Below are positions 34,193 through 45,375 of a stretch of DNA of 64,000 bases, in pieces. This DNA is from Mycolicibacterium anyangense (GTDB lineage: Bacteria > Actinomycetota > Actinomycetes > Mycobacteriales > Mycobacteriaceae), in contig NZ_AP022620.1 of assembly GCF_010731855.1 (NCBI RefSeq), positions 2,790,001 through 2,854,000 on the forward strand, given 5' to 3'. How positions within the stretch are numbered: the first letter of the stretch is position 1; each line of letters begins with the position of its first letter. Made by a program: the position numbers and the translations under genes. Under the pieces are notes generated by a model that had not been told where the DNA came from, made no database searches, and was given only the letters and a program-made list of their open reading frames with translations.

Positions 34193-36475
34193 CTAGCCGC
34201 CGCCCGGCGCACCCACCGTGGCGGGCACCGGCTCCGGTGGCGCTTCGCTGAAGCCGACGCGCTGATGCAACCGGACCAGGGGTTTGGGAGCCCACCAGTT
34301 CCAGCGCCCCATGACGTGCATGAACGCCGGCAGCAGCGCCATTCGCACCAGGGTGGCGTCGACCAGGACAGCCAGCGTCAGCCCCACCCCGAACACCCGC
34401 ATGAACGACACCTGTGCGGCGATCAGTGCGGCGAACGCGATCGCCATGATCAGGGCAGCGGCCGTCACCACTCGGCCGGTGCGGGCCAGCCCGAGCGCCA
34501 CGCTCTCGTCGTTGTCCTCGCGGGTCTTCTGGGAGGAAAGCCAGTACTCTCGGATCCTGGCCACCAGGAATACCTCGTAGTCCATCGAGATACCGAAGGC
34601 GATACAGAACAACAGCACCGGCATGTTGGCTTCCATGGTGCCGGTCGGGGTGGTGCCGAAGGCACCGAGATGGCCCTCCTGGAAGATCCACACCAGCGCC
34701 CCGAATGCGGCAGACAGCGATAAAACGTTGAGCGCCAAGGCTTTCAGCGGCAGCACCACGCTACCGGTCAGCATGAACAGCAGTGCGAAGGTGATCACCG
34801 CGATCAGCCCCAGCACCATCGGCATCCGCGACACGATGGCGTTGACGTTGTCCCGGTTGACCTGGGCACCGCCGGTGATCCATACGTCGTGTCCGGCCGG
34901 CTGGGGCACCGCGTGCAACCGGTCCAGCTGAATCTTGGACGCATCCGAGAACAGCGGGGTGGTGCTGCGCACCGTCAGATATGCACTGCCCGCAGAGGTG
35001 CCTGACGGCGCGGAGGCCGGACCGACCTTCTTGCCGTTGACGAACGTCGCCGTCGGTGCCGACACCAGCGCCACGTCCGGCACCCGCGACAGGTCGGCTG
35101 CGTAGCGCTCCATCTCCTGTGGCGCGATGCCGTCGGCGTCCGGGATCACCATCGACACCGCGGTGGAGAAGTCGCTGGCGAAGTCGTTGCGCAACTGATC
35201 GCCGACCTGATGGGTGGATGCCGTCTTGGGCAACACCCGATCGTCGGGGTTGCCGAACTGGATGTGCAGGAACGGCACGCCGAGCAGTACCAGCAGCGCG
35301 ACGATCGCGGTGCCGATCGGGATGGCTCGTCGCATCACGAATTTGGTTGAGCGATACCAGAATTGGCTTTCCAGTGGCTTGGCGACGGGCTCGGGCCGGT
35401 GGAACATCCGGCGCACCATCCGGCGGATGTCCAGAGCGTCCAGCCGATCACCGAGCAGGACGATCGCCGCGGGGGTGACGATCACCGCGGCGCCCGCCGC
35501 GAACGCCACGGTGGCCACCCCGGCGTAGGCGAAGGACTTCAGGAAGTACATCGGGAACAGCACCAGCACCGACATCGACAGCCCGACGGTGGTGGCCGAG
35601 AACAGTACGGTGCGCCCCGCGGTCGCCATGGTGCGCAACAGCGCACTGTCCCGGTCGGCGCCGCCGGCGATCTCATCGCGGAAGCGGCTCAGGATCAGCA
35701 GGGTGTAGTCGATGGCCAACGCCAGGCCCAGCGCGGTGGCCAGGTTCAGCCCGAAGATCGACACGTCGGTGACGTAGGTGATCAGCCGCAGCACCGTCAT
35801 CGCGCCGAAGATCGCCATCAGCCCGACGGCGATCGGCAGCGCGGCGGCCACCAGCCCGCCGAACACCCAGATCAGCACCAGAAAGCTCAACGGAACCGCA
35901 ATCGACTCCATCATCAGCAGATCCCGTTCGGTCTGCTTGGTGATCTGGGAGTAGATCATCGCGGTGCCGCCGGCCCGTACCGTGACGCCGTCCCTGCCCT
36001 CGCCGATCTGTTTGACCAGTGTGGTCGCGTATTTCTGGGCGTTGTTCTCCCCGCCGTCCAGCACGGCAACCACCAGGCCGGTCTTGCCGTCGCGGCTGAT
36101 CAGTTCGCCGGCGGCCGCTGGCGGGGAGGTCCAGGCCGAGCTGACCCGCAGCACGTACGGCGAGGCCTTGAGCTGGTCGACGATGCCGGTGGCCACCGCC
36201 CGGGCCGCGGGGCCGGCGGCGCCGTCGGGGGACGTGACGGTCAGCAACAACTGCTGGTCGCTCTGGCCGAACTTCTCGCCCAGCAGCTGCGCTGCCCGGC
36301 TGGACTCGGAGGTGGGGTCTCCGAAGCCACCGGCGGACAGGCTCGTAGCCACCGGAATGCCGAAGATCGCGGTGGCGGCCATGATGATGGCCGCCACCGC
36401 GATGATCCGCCGGGGTGCGCGTAGAGCCAGGTGCGCCAGTGTGTGCAGCACAGTCTCATCTTTGTCGCTGTTCAC
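34193..36475 (-). CDS. MMPL-family RND transporter
   Basis: A transporter of about 760 residues with two MMPL halves, each with a large loop after the first helix and a bundle of helices. The proton-relay Asp-Tyr pairs are visible in LAIDYTLLILSRFRDE and GISMDYEVFLVARIREY. Start uncertain: GTG 36475, GTG 36451 and TTG 36505 are all in frame. MmpL proteins export lipids or siderophores or serve in RND efflux. The position next to the methyltransferase and SDR resembles mmpL13a/b of M. tuberculosis, which I remember as split; here the frame is intact. Confidence 0.9.
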   Translation of the reverse strand: MNSDKDETVLHTLAHLALRAPRRIIAVAAIIMAATAIFGIPVATSLSAGGFGDPTSESSRAAQLLGEKFGQSDQQLLLTVTSPDGAAGPAARAVATGIVDQLKASPYVLRVSSAWTSPPAAAGELISRDGKTGLVVAVLDGGENNAQKYATTLVKQIGEGRDGVTVRAGGTAMIYSQITKQTERDLLMMESIAVPLSFLVLIWVFGGLVAAALPIAVGLMAIFGAMTVLRLITYVTDVSIFGLNLATALGLALAIDYTLLILSRFRDEIAGGADRDSALLRTMATAGRTVLFSATTVGLSMSVLVLFPMYFLKSFAYAGVATVAFAAGAAVIVTPAAIVLLGDRLDALDIRRMVRRMFHRPEPVAKPLESQFWYRSTKFVMRRAIPIGTAIVALLVLLGVPFLHIQFGNPDDRVLPKTASTHQVGDQLRNDFASDFSTAVSMVIPDADGIAPQEMERYAADLSRVPDVALVSAPTATFVNGKKVGPASAPSGTSAGSAYLTVRSTTPLFSDASKIQLDRLHAVPQPAGHDVWITGGAQVNRDNVNAIVSRMPMVLGLIAVITFALLFMLTGSVVLPLKALALNVLSLSAAFGALVWIFQEGHLGAFGTTPTGTMEANMPVLLFCIAFGISMDYEVFLVARIREYWLSSQKTREDNDESVALGLARTGRVVTAAALIMAIAFAALIAAQVSFMRVFGVGLTLAVLVDATLVRMALLPAFMHVMGRWNWWAPKPLVRLHQRVGFSEAPPEPVPATVGAPGGG

Positions 36476-36610
36476 CAGCTCAAACGTCAGTATTCGATGA
36501 CGCAACCGTGACTTATGACAGGAGCCGACCTGACTCCGGAGTAAGAATTGCCACCATTTTCCGAAACGTGACTCAAAGAATCCTTAATGGTGACCAATAC
36601 GATCAGGCTC

Positions 36611-36742
36611 ATGTGGATCGACGACACCAGTGCCGATGTCATCAAGGTCGACTTTGACGCGCTCTATCACGGCGACGTCCTCGTGGAGGGCGACACCTCA
36701 GAGCAGTTCGAGGACCGGCCTCCGTTGGCAACCGCCAGCTGA
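36611..36742 (+). CDS. Small acidic protein, leaderless
   Basis: A 43-residue protein (MWIDDTSADVIKVDFDALYH and on, ending PPLATAS), rich in Asp and Glu. The ATG lies 7 nt after TACGAT, which fits a leaderless mycobacterial promoter; an in-frame GTG at 36590 would add 7 residues. Two hairpins follow. Codon use is good, with G or C in most third positions. I do not recognise a family. It is divergent from the MMPL gene. Confidence 0.6.
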   Translation: MWIDDTSADVIKVDFDALYHGDVLVEGDTSEQFEDRPPLATAS

Positions 36743-36756
36743 CCTGAACGCCGAAA

Positions 36757-36789
36757 GGCGCCTCCACCGCTCGTGAGCGGCGAGGCGCC
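36757..36789 (+). terminator. GC-rich hairpin after the small gene
   Basis: GGCGCCTC (36757-36764) pairs with GAGGCGCC (36782-36789), with an inner CCGC/GCGG stem. There is no T tract, so it may slow RNA polymerase rather than end transcription by itself. Confidence 0.45.
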
Positions 36790-36827
36790 AATCGGAGTTC
36801 TCAACCGTTCCGCGCACCTGGCGCGGT

Positions 36828-38605
<1,778 letters not shown>

Positions 38606-38648
38606 AGATGTGTTCCTTTCAGTTTCCGACCTACTGGTTGGTTGGGGA

Positions 38649-39743
38649 CTATACCCAATCGCGGAGAACGGCCTCGGTGTCGGCGCCGGGGACGCCGGGC
38701 GCGCGCGGGGTGTCCGGTGACGTCCGCGAGAAACGGGGCGCCGGCGCCGGGAACAGGGAGCCGTTCTCGCTGTAGAACGTGTCGCGTTCGGTGTTGTGCG
38801 CCTCGGTCTCGACCTCGCCGAACGACAGCACGGGCGTGACGCAGGCGTCGCTGCCGGCGAAGACGGTTGCCCAGTGGTCACGATCGTGTTCGGCGAACGT
38901 CGCGGTGAGGATCGCACGCAACTCGGGCCAGCGAGCCACATCGTTCTGGCCGGGCAGGTCTGCCGAGTCGAGCCCAAGCTTTTCGATGAGCTCGGCGTAG
39001 AACTGCGGCTCGATCGAACCGACCGCCACATGGCGACCGTCGGCGCACTCGTAGGTGTCGTAGTACGGGGCGCCGGTATCAAGCATGTTGGTACCGCGCT
39101 CGTCGCTCCACATACCCATGTGCCGGAACGCCCACATCATGGTGGCCAGCACGGACGATCCGTCGACCATCGCGGCATCGACCACCTGGCCCTTGCCGGA
39201 GCGCTCCCGCTCCCACAATGCGGCGAGAATTCCGACCAGCAGGAACATCGAACCGCCGCCGAAGTCACCGGCGAGATTCAGCGGCGGAACGGGGCGCTCG
39301 CCCGCCCGGCCGATGGCATGCAGCACGCCGTTGAGAGAGATGTAGTTGATGTCATGGCCAGCCTGTTGGCTGCGCGGACCGGTCTGGCCCCACCCGGTCA
39401 TGCGGGCATAGATCAAGCGCTCGTTGACCTTGGCGCAGTCTTCGGGCCCGAGACCCAACCGCTCAGTGACACCGGGCCGGTAGCCCTCGATGAGTACGTC
39501 GGCCTTCGAGATCAGGCGCAGGACGAGTTCGCGATCCTCGTCACTCTTCAGGTTGGCGGCCACCGACCGGCGATTGCGCAACAGGAAGTCGTTACTGGCA
39601 GGGGCTTGGATGCCCGGCACCGTGCCCGGCCGCTCGACGCGAACGACGTCGGCGCCCAGATCCCCGAGGATCATCGCGGCATGCGGGCCCGGGCCAATAC
39701 CGGCCAACTCGACGACTCGCAAACCCTGCAGTGGTCCCGCCAT
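38649..39743 (-). CDS. mcr: CoA-transferase family III, alpha-methylacyl-CoA racemase
   Basis: A 364-residue family III CoA-transferase fold protein. The residues used by the M. tuberculosis racemase are in place: His in AGHDINYI, Asp in AGDFGGGS, and a Glu further on (TYECADG). The enzyme would epimerise 2-methyl-branched acyl-CoAs so that beta-oxidation can continue, as for pristanic or cholesterol side-chain acids. It is the first gene of the run racemase, SDR, nitronate monooxygenase, and divergent from a crotonase gene. Confidence 0.9.
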   Translation of the reverse strand: MAGPLQGLRVVELAGIGPGPHAAMILGDLGADVVRVERPGTVPGIQAPASNDFLLRNRRSVAANLKSDEDRELVLRLISKADVLIEGYRPGVTERLGLGPEDCAKVNERLIYARMTGWGQTGPRSQQAGHDINYISLNGVLHAIGRAGERPVPPLNLAGDFGGGSMFLLVGILAALWERERSGKGQVVDAAMVDGSSVLATMMWAFRHMGMWSDERGTNMLDTGAPYYDTYECADGRHVAVGSIEPQFYAELIEKLGLDSADLPGQNDVARWPELRAILTATFAEHDRDHWATVFAGSDACVTPVLSFGEVETEAHNTERDTFYSENGSLFPAPAPRFSRTSPDTPRAPGVPGADTEAVLRDWV

Positions 39744-39788
39744 GGCCCTACCTTCCAGTTGGTTGACGCGGATAGCGTATTCATATAA

Positions 39789-39806
39789 CCAGTCCGCCCT
39801 GACTGG
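39789..39806. promoter_or_regulatory. Short inverted repeat before the crotonase gene
   Basis: CCAGTC-CGCCCT-GACTGG, 6-bp arms and 6-bp spacer, 29 bp upstream of the crotonase ATG in the divergent promoter region with the racemase gene. A possible operator; no binding protein can be named. Confidence 0.35.
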
Positions 39807-39834
39807 CCTGTCCCCACCCAGCGAAAGTTGCCGA

Positions 39835-40638
39835 ATGACCGCTCCCGCCTACCCCGACATCCCAGAAGTCACCGTCTCGCTGGAGGGCACGGTGTTGTCA
39901 GTGACGATGAAACGCCCGGACAGCCTGAACTCGCTGAATCCGCAGATGCTCAACGCGCTGGCCGCGACCATGGAGATCGCCGCCGGTGATCCGCGGGTTC
40001 GCGTCGTGCGTCTCGGCGGGGCTGGTCGCGCATTCAGCTCGGGCGCCGGGATCGGCGCCGAGGGCCAGACAACCCGCGCGGCAGACGCCGCCGGGGAGAC
40101 CCTGCGCGCCGCCAACCGGGCGGTGCAGGCGATCGTCGCGTTGCCCAAGCCGGTCGTTGCGGTCGTTCAGGGTGCAACCGCGGGCGTCGGGGTCTCGCTG
40201 GCCCTGGCCTGCGACATTGTGCTGGCCTCCGAGAAGGCGTTCTTCCTGCTGGCGTTCACCAAGATCGGGTTGATGCCCGACGGCGGCGCCTCGGCGTTGG
40301 TGGCAGCTGCGATCGGCCGCATCCGGGCCATGCGGATGGCCCTTCTCGCAGAACGGATTTCGGCCGCCGACGCCTACGAGTTCGGCCTGGTGAGTTCGGT
40401 GCACCCGGCCGACGAACTGGACGCTGCTGCGGCAAACGTGATCGACACGCTGGTGACCGGGCCCGCTGTCGCGCTGCGCAAGACCAAGCAAGCGATCAAC
40501 GAGACAACACTGACCGGGCTCGACGATGCCATCGACCGGGAGACCGAAGGCCAGCTGATCCTGTTGGAATCCGCTGATTTCCGCGAAGGGGCGACGGCGT
40601 TCCAGGAACACCGCAAGCCGTCCTACAGCGACGCCTGA
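39835..40638 (+). CDS. Enoyl-CoA hydratase/isomerase family protein
   Basis: A 267-residue crotonase-fold protein, with oxyanion segments [12 protein letters not shown] and [16 protein letters not shown], and [16 protein letters not shown] where hydratases usually carry a catalytic Glu, here changed. The start is ATG 39835. The likely counterpart is one of the echA genes next to mcr in M. tuberculosis. Probable role: hydration or isomerisation of an enoyl-CoA in branched-chain degradation. Confidence 0.88.
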   Translation: MTAPAYPDIPEVTVSLEGTVLSVTMKRPDSLNSLNPQMLNALAATMEIAAGDPRVRVVRLGGAGRAFSSGAGIGAEGQTTRAADAAGETLRAANRAVQAIVALPKPVVAVVQGATAGVGVSLALACDIVLASEKAFFLLAFTKIGLMPDGGASALVAAAIGRIRAMRMALLAERISAADAYEFGLVSSVHPADELDAAAANVIDTLVTGPAVALRKTKQAINETTLTGLDDAIDRETEGQLILLESADFREGATAFQEHRKPSYSDA

Positions 40639-40712
40639 ACGGCACCCAGTGGGTGCGCTACAAGCTCGCGGGCCGGCCGATGCTCAACCCGCTCGACGAG
40701 TTGTTTCGCTGA
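40635..40712 (+). pseudogene. Possible tail remnant of a lost gene
   Basis: Read in the frame one base behind the crotonase gene, this stretch gives [20 protein letters not shown] and then DELFR and a stop. It looks like the C-terminus of a protein, not random sequence, but no upstream part of that protein is present. It could also be chance. Confidence 0.25.
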
Positions 40713-40761
40713 CCCGAAAACAGTTGGACGCGGACCCCTTCGGTCGGCCACCATCGATGTC

Positions 40762-42048
40762 ATGGGCATGCCGTGTGACGTAGCGCAGCCGGTGAACACC
40801 GCCGGCCGCTGGCGGGTGCTCGCGCCCTTCGGGTTCCGTGAATTCCGACTGCTCATCGCCGCGATGTCGTTGTTCCTCTTCGCCGAAGGTATGTGGACCG
40901 TGGTGATGGCCCTTCAGGTCATCGCGCTGGACGACGACCCCGCCGCACTGTCGCTCGTCGCGGCCTGCATGGCGTGCGGAATGCTCGTCTTCATGCTGGT
41001 CGGCGGGATCGTCGCCGACCGCGCGCCACAGCGGGCGATCATCATCGCCGTCGAGGCGGCCAATGCCGCGGCCACCGGTGCCGTTGCCCTGCTGGGCCTG
41101 ACGGGCTCATTGCGGTTGTGGCACATGGCTGTTGCCGCAACGGTTCTCGGCGTCGGCGCCGCCTTCTTCTTCCCCGCCTACAACGCCTATCTGCCGCGGA
41201 TCCTGCCGGCCGAGCACCTGCTGGCCGCCAACGGGGTGGAAGGCGCGGTCCGGCCCACGTTGCAGCAAGCCGTCGGCCCCGCGGCGGCGGGTGTCCTGGT
41301 CGGGCTCACCTTCCCCGCACTCGGCTCGGTGACGGTGACCGCGCTGATGGTGCTCGGGCTGGTCCTTCTGGTGTCGATGCGCCGAGGCGACGGTGAGCAC
41401 ATCGTGCTGACTGTCGAGCGCGAAAAGCCGCATGTCCTCACCGATCTGCGCGACGGTCTGCGCTTCGTGCTGCACACGCCGTGGCTGCGCTGGACTCTGC
41501 TGTTCGCCAGCACGTGGGTGTTCCTGGCGATGGGGCCCATCGAGGTGCTATTGCCGTTCATCGCGCGCGACCGGTTCGCGCACGGTGAGCAGGTGTTCGG
41601 GCTGATGCTCGCCGCGTTCGGAGTCGGCAGTGCGATCGGCGCCGTCGTGGTGTCCTCGCGACCGTTGCCTCGGCGCTACCTCACGGTGATGATGACCATG
41701 TGGGGCGTCGGCTCGCTGCCGTTCGTGATCGTCGGAACGACCTCCTCGCTGCCGGTGATGCTGATCGCGCTATTCCTGATCGGGCTCGCTGAGGGTGCCG
41801 GCGTCATCTGGGGCACGCTGCTGCAGCGCCGGGTCCCGCCGGAGATGCTGGGCCGGGTCTCCAGCCTGGATTTCTTCGTCTCGCTGGCATTCATGCCGGT
41901 GTCGATGGCCGTGGCGGGCCCGCTGTCGAAGGTCGTGCCCGTCGAGGTCATCTTCGGTGCGGCAGGCATATTGCCTGTCCTGCTGGCGGCGGTCGCCCTG
42001 GTCGCGGCTCGCATGCGCCGCGACGAGATCGCCCACCCGCTGCGTTAG
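40762..42048 (+). CDS. MFS drug/efflux transporter
   Basis: A 428-residue major facilitator superfamily transporter with about 12 hydrophobic helices and the loop 2-3 motif GGIVADRAPQR. The pattern, including FFPAYNAYLPRILP, is that of the Tap/macrolide-efflux-type branch. Start ATG 40762 or 40768. It overlaps the convergent CPBP protease by 4 nt. Likely role: proton-driven efflux of a drug or a metabolite. Confidence 0.87.
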   Translation: MGMPCDVAQPVNTAGRWRVLAPFGFREFRLLIAAMSLFLFAEGMWTVVMALQVIALDDDPAALSLVAACMACGMLVFMLVGGIVADRAPQRAIIIAVEAANAAATGAVALLGLTGSLRLWHMAVAATVLGVGAAFFFPAYNAYLPRILPAEHLLAANGVEGAVRPTLQQAVGPAAAGVLVGLTFPALGSVTVTALMVLGLVLLVSMRRGDGEHIVLTVEREKPHVLTDLRDGLRFVLHTPWLRWTLLFASTWVFLAMGPIEVLLPFIARDRFAHGEQVFGLMLAAFGVGSAIGAVVVSSRPLPRRYLTVMMTMWGVGSLPFVIVGTTSSLPVMLIALFLIGLAEGAGVIWGTLLQRRVPPEMLGRVSSLDFFVSLAFMPVSMAVAGPLSKVVPVEVIFGAAGILPVLLAAVALVAARMRRDEIAHPLR

Positions 42049-42740
42049 AGGCCGAACACCGGCGGCAGTGCCAGCACCATGATCAGACCCCACACCACGT
42101 GGGTGAGCACCGGTGCCAGCACTCCCCCGGTGGCCCGGCGCTCCCAGGCACATACCGTGCCGAGGATGACTGCCGCGAAGCCCAGCATGGGGTTGCCGCT
42201 GGCCGATGTCGCCGCCGTGTACAGCAGGGTGGAGATTACCACCGGGTGGAACGCACCCAGCGCGGTGTAGAGCGCACCCCGGAAGAACAGTTCCTCGGCG
42301 AAACCGTTGACCAGGGTGATGATGACGATCAACGTGAGACTGCCGTGGTTGGTGTATTCCAGCACCCGGGTCACGCGTTCGGCGATCGGCGGGATCTCCC
42401 GCACCACCAAGCCGCCCAGCAGGAACACCACGCCGAGCACCAGCCCCACGGTGATCCCGGTGATGACGGGCCGCTGGTTGCGCCCGCGCCAGCGGATACA
42501 TCCCAGGTGCAGCGGCCCGGACGCCACCGCGCCCGCCGTCCATACCGCGGCCAGCGTCAGCGTCAGCCAATAGAACGTCTCGTCACCGGGTCGGCGGCTC
42601 AGCGAATACCCCAACAGCACCGCGCCGACAACCAGCACGACGCACACGATGATCTTGCGGCGGCGCACCACCGACGGCCATTCCTGATGCGGCACAGCCG
42701 CTTTGGTAGCAGCCGCGCGAATCTCCGACAGCACCGTCAT
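42045..42740 (-). CDS. CPBP-family intramembrane metalloprotease
   Basis: A 231-residue membrane protein with the CPBP (CAAX protease/bacteriocin-processing) motif EELFFRG and a later His in LTHVVW, the metal ligands of this group. About six helices are seen. Its start overlaps the end of the epimerase gene by 4 nt. Mycobacterial members are uncharacterised; they may cut membrane-bound peptides. Confidence 0.9.
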   Translation of the reverse strand: MTVLSEIRAAATKAAVPHQEWPSVVRRRKIIVCVVLVVGAVLLGYSLSRRPGDETFYWLTLTLAAVWTAGAVASGPLHLGCIRWRGRNQRPVITGITVGLVLGVVFLLGGLVVREIPPIAERVTRVLEYTNHGSLTLIVIITLVNGFAEELFFRGALYTALGAFHPVVISTLLYTAATSASGNPMLGFAAVILGTVCAWERRATGGVLAPVLTHVVWGLIMVLALPPVFGL

Positions 42741-43870
42741 AACGTGGGCACCTTGGCGAGCAGGAAGTCGAGCCCGGTGCGCACCACACCGGCGAGCGGG
42801 CGCGGCACCGCGCCGAGCATCCTGAGTGCGGGCCGGGCCACCGACGGCGTCACCGCGGCGGCCAGCCGCTGCAGACGCAGCGTGTCACCGCCGGCCCACA
42901 CCGGGTCGCTGTCGGCCAGGTGGTGCGGATCGGCGAGTTGGTCCACCGGGCGCGGCGGCGGGCTGGACACCGCCGCGGCAATCGCGTCGTCGATATCGGT
43001 GAGGCCTCCGGGCGGATCCGGCACGTAGTCACGCAAGACAGTGTCCGAGGCCGTCATCGAGTGGTCCAGCGATTCGATGAGATCGGTGGCCAGGCCGGTC
43101 GGCACCGGTACGACGGTCCCCGCTACCCGGGCCACCACTGAGCGGGGCACGACGTCGTCGACCGGCAATCCGGCCCGCACCGAACCGGCGGCATCGACGT
43201 AGCTGTGCAGCAGCCCGCGGTAGGTGGTGGTGCTCGGTCCGGCGATGTCGTAGGCACCGGCCGGCACGGTATCCGGATCGGCCGCCGCGAGCAGGTAGTA
43301 CAGCACGTCGCGAATCGAGATCGGGTCGATGTCATGTTCGGCCCACGGCGGCAACGGAATCAGCCAGAACCGGTCGCCGACGTAGCGGACCATCTCGAAC
43401 GAGGTCGACCCGGCACCGATGATGACGGCCGCCCCCAGCCACACCAGTTCAGCGCCGCCGTCGACGGACAGGGCGCCGGCCACCTCGGCCCGGCCGGCCA
43501 GATGCTCGGAGAGGGAGTCGGCATCGGGGACGAACCCGCCCAGGTACACGATCCGCCGCACCCCTGCGTTGGCGGCCGCCTCCGCGACAGTGGCGGCGGC
43601 GGCGTTGTCGCGGTCACGAAAGCCCGGCTGGCCGATGCCGTGCACCAGGTAGTAGACGATGTCGACGGGTCCGGCCACAGCGAAGGCCGCCTCGACGGCC
43701 GTGGGGTCATCGGCGTCCAGCGCCACTGCATCCACCTGGTCACACCAGCCGAAGCGGCCGAGTTTTTCCGGGTCGCGGGTGGCCGCCACCACGTCGTGAC
43801 CGTCCCGGACGAGCGCGGCGACCAGGCGTGAGCCCACATATCCGGTGGCACCGGTGACCAGGATGCGCAT
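42737..43870 (-). CDS. NAD(P)-binding epimerase-like protein
   Basis: A 377-residue protein with a Rossmann start MRILVTGATGYVGSRLV, an NmrA/NADH-ubiquinone-oxidoreductase-like extended SDR core, and a C-terminal extension of unknown fold. The canonical catalytic Tyr-x3-Lys is not clear (YYLVHG appears at the expected early position), so it may bind NAD(P) without being an epimerase. The start is ATG 43870, three codons after an earlier ATG at 43879. It is coupled to the CPBP gene. Confidence 0.82.
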   Translation of the reverse strand: MRILVTGATGYVGSRLVAALVRDGHDVVAATRDPEKLGRFGWCDQVDAVALDADDPTAVEAAFAVAGPVDIVYYLVHGIGQPGFRDRDNAAAATVAEAAANAGVRRIVYLGGFVPDADSLSEHLAGRAEVAGALSVDGGAELVWLGAAVIIGAGSTSFEMVRYVGDRFWLIPLPPWAEHDIDPISIRDVLYYLLAAADPDTVPAGAYDIAGPSTTTYRGLLHSYVDAAGSVRAGLPVDDVVPRSVVARVAGTVVPVPTGLATDLIESLDHSMTASDTVLRDYVPDPPGGLTDIDDAIAAAVSSPPPRPVDQLADPHHLADSDPVWAGGDTLRLQRLAAAVTPSVARPALRMLGAVPRPLAGVVRTGLDFLLAKVPTL

Positions 43871-43939
43871 TGCTTCCACGGTACGAAATATCGGCCGTTT
43901 GCCGGTGACACAAACCTGACGTCGCTGTGAGATCGGCCG

Positions 43940-44461
43940 CTAAGTGGCGTCGCGGTGCAGTTCCATCAGGCTTTCGTAGACCGCGGCATTGGCCCGGTTG
44001 CCGGCCAGTTCGGCGTCAGACAGTTCACGGCGGACCTTGCCGGGCACCCCGGCGATCAGCGACCGCGGCGGGACCACGACACCCTGCGGGACGAGCGCGC
44101 CGGCGGCGACCGTTGACCCGGCGCCGATCACCGCGCCGTTGAGCACGATGGCACCCATGCCGATCAGACAGCCGTCCTCGACGGTGCACCCGTGCAGCAC
44201 CGCGTTGTGGCCGACGGTCACCCCGGCACCCAGGGTGAGCGGGTATTCGGGGTCGACGTGCAGGGTGGCGCCGTCCTGGATGTTGCTGCCCACCCCGATC
44301 TCGATCGGCTCGGCCTCGGCGCGCAGTGTCGCCGAATACCAGACGCTGGCCCGTGCGCCCAGCCTGACCCAGCCGATGACGCTGGCGTTGGGTGCGACCC
44401 AGGATTCGGGGTGCAGTTCGGGGCTGCGTCCGTGCAGCGAGACGATCAGGGGCTCGGCCAT
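43940..44461 (-). CDS. Gamma-carbonic anhydrase-family protein
   Basis: A 173-residue left-handed beta-helix protein built from hexapeptide repeats. The zinc ligands of gamma-carbonic anhydrases are present: His in TLHVD and two in VGHNAVLHGC. I prefer ATG 44461, which lies 7 nt after TACGAT (leaderless), over ATG 44470, which would lie inside that box. Some family members lack anhydrase activity, so the reaction is probable but not proven. Confidence 0.9.
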   Translation of the reverse strand: MAEPLIVSLHGRSPELHPESWVAPNASVIGWVRLGARASVWYSATLRAEAEPIEIGVGSNIQDGATLHVDPEYPLTLGAGVTVGHNAVLHGCTVEDGCLIGMGAIVLNGAVIGAGSTVAAGALVPQGVVVPPRSLIAGVPGKVRRELSDAELAGNRANAAVYESLMELHRDAT

Positions 44462-44607
44462 GGCCGACATCGTAGGCGTGCCCCCTCCTGGCCGCTCTGA
44501 CCAGGCCCTTTTGTGAGGGTCAACGGGCGGACAGTACGATGCGTCAGGCGTCGCGGCGGTCCGGGGACCCGCGACTCGCCGACTCCGATACCCAGCAAGG
44601 AGCCGAT

Positions 44608-45372
44608 GTGAGCACTCGCACCAAGACCCTTGGCGTAGCCGCGGCTGTCGCCGCCATCGCCGTCGCGATCCCGACGGCGGTTCAGGCCTACGCCGACCCC
44701 ACCACCCCGACCACCACCAGCGCGGCGCCGACGACCTCGTCGATCCCGGTGCCCAGCGTCACCCAGCTGCCCGACCCGCAGGGCCCGGGCTGCGATGCCT
44801 ACAAGAACAAGGTGCCCACCGGCCCAGGGTCGATCACCAGCATGGGCAGCGAGGTCGCCTCGGTGGCCATCGCCAACAACCCCGATTTGAGCACGTTCAG
44901 CGCGGCCATCTCCGGCAAGCTGAACCCGGCGGTCAATGTCACGTCCGTGCTCGACGGCGGCCCCTACGTGGTGTTCGCGCCCACCAACGACGCGTTCGAC
45001 AAGCTCGACGAGGCCACCTTGGCGTCACTGAAGAGCGATCCCGCGGTGCTGCTGCCGACGGTCTACTACCACATGGTGCTGGGCTATCTCGGCCCCGACG
45101 ACGTCGACGGCAAGATGCCCACCCAGGATGGTCGGCTGATCTCGGTCACCGGCAAGGGCGGCGACGTCAAGGTCAACGACACCGCCAAGGTGGTGTGCAG
45201 CTACACCGCCAAGGGTGCCTACATCTACATGATCGACACGGTGCTCACCCCGGGTCAGGTCGCCGGCGCCACGTCCACCTCGACGACGTCCACCGCGACC
45301 TCGACCTCGAGTGAAGCGCCGACGACCACTGCGTCGAGCACGCCGACCACCACCAAGGCACCGAACGCGTAA
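44608..45372 (+). CDS. Secreted fasciclin-domain protein with Thr/Ser-rich ends
   Basis: A 254-residue exported protein. Residues 1-27 form a signal peptide ending VQAYA; then comes a Thr/Pro/Ser linker, a FAS1 domain at about residues 60-210 (PYVVFAPTNDAFDKLD, YYHMVLGYL), and a C-terminal tail almost only of Thr, Ser, Ala and Pro. The domain resembles MPT70/MPT83 of M. tuberculosis. The tails are typical sites of O-mannosylation. GTG 44608 has AAGGAG 5 nt upstream. Likely an adhesion or cell-envelope protein. Confidence 0.9.
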   Translation: MSTRTKTLGVAAAVAAIAVAIPTAVQAYADPTTPTTTSAAPTTSSIPVPSVTQLPDPQGPGCDAYKNKVPTGPGSITSMGSEVASVAIANNPDLSTFSAAISGKLNPAVNVTSVLDGGPYVVFAPTNDAFDKLDEATLASLKSDPAVLLPTVYYHMVLGYLGPDDVDGKMPTQDGRLISVTGKGGDVKVNDTAKVVCSYTAKGAYIYMIDTVLTPGQVAGATSTSTTSTATSTSSEAPTTTASSTPTTTKAPNA

Positions 45373-45375
45373 GGC

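Noticed and set aside
38606-39082. N-terminal extension of the SDR at 37853
   Set aside because: It overlaps the CoA-transferase gene antisense-free but in a wrong frame, is Ser/Arg/Pro-rich and lacks family support; GTG 38605 has a ribosome site.
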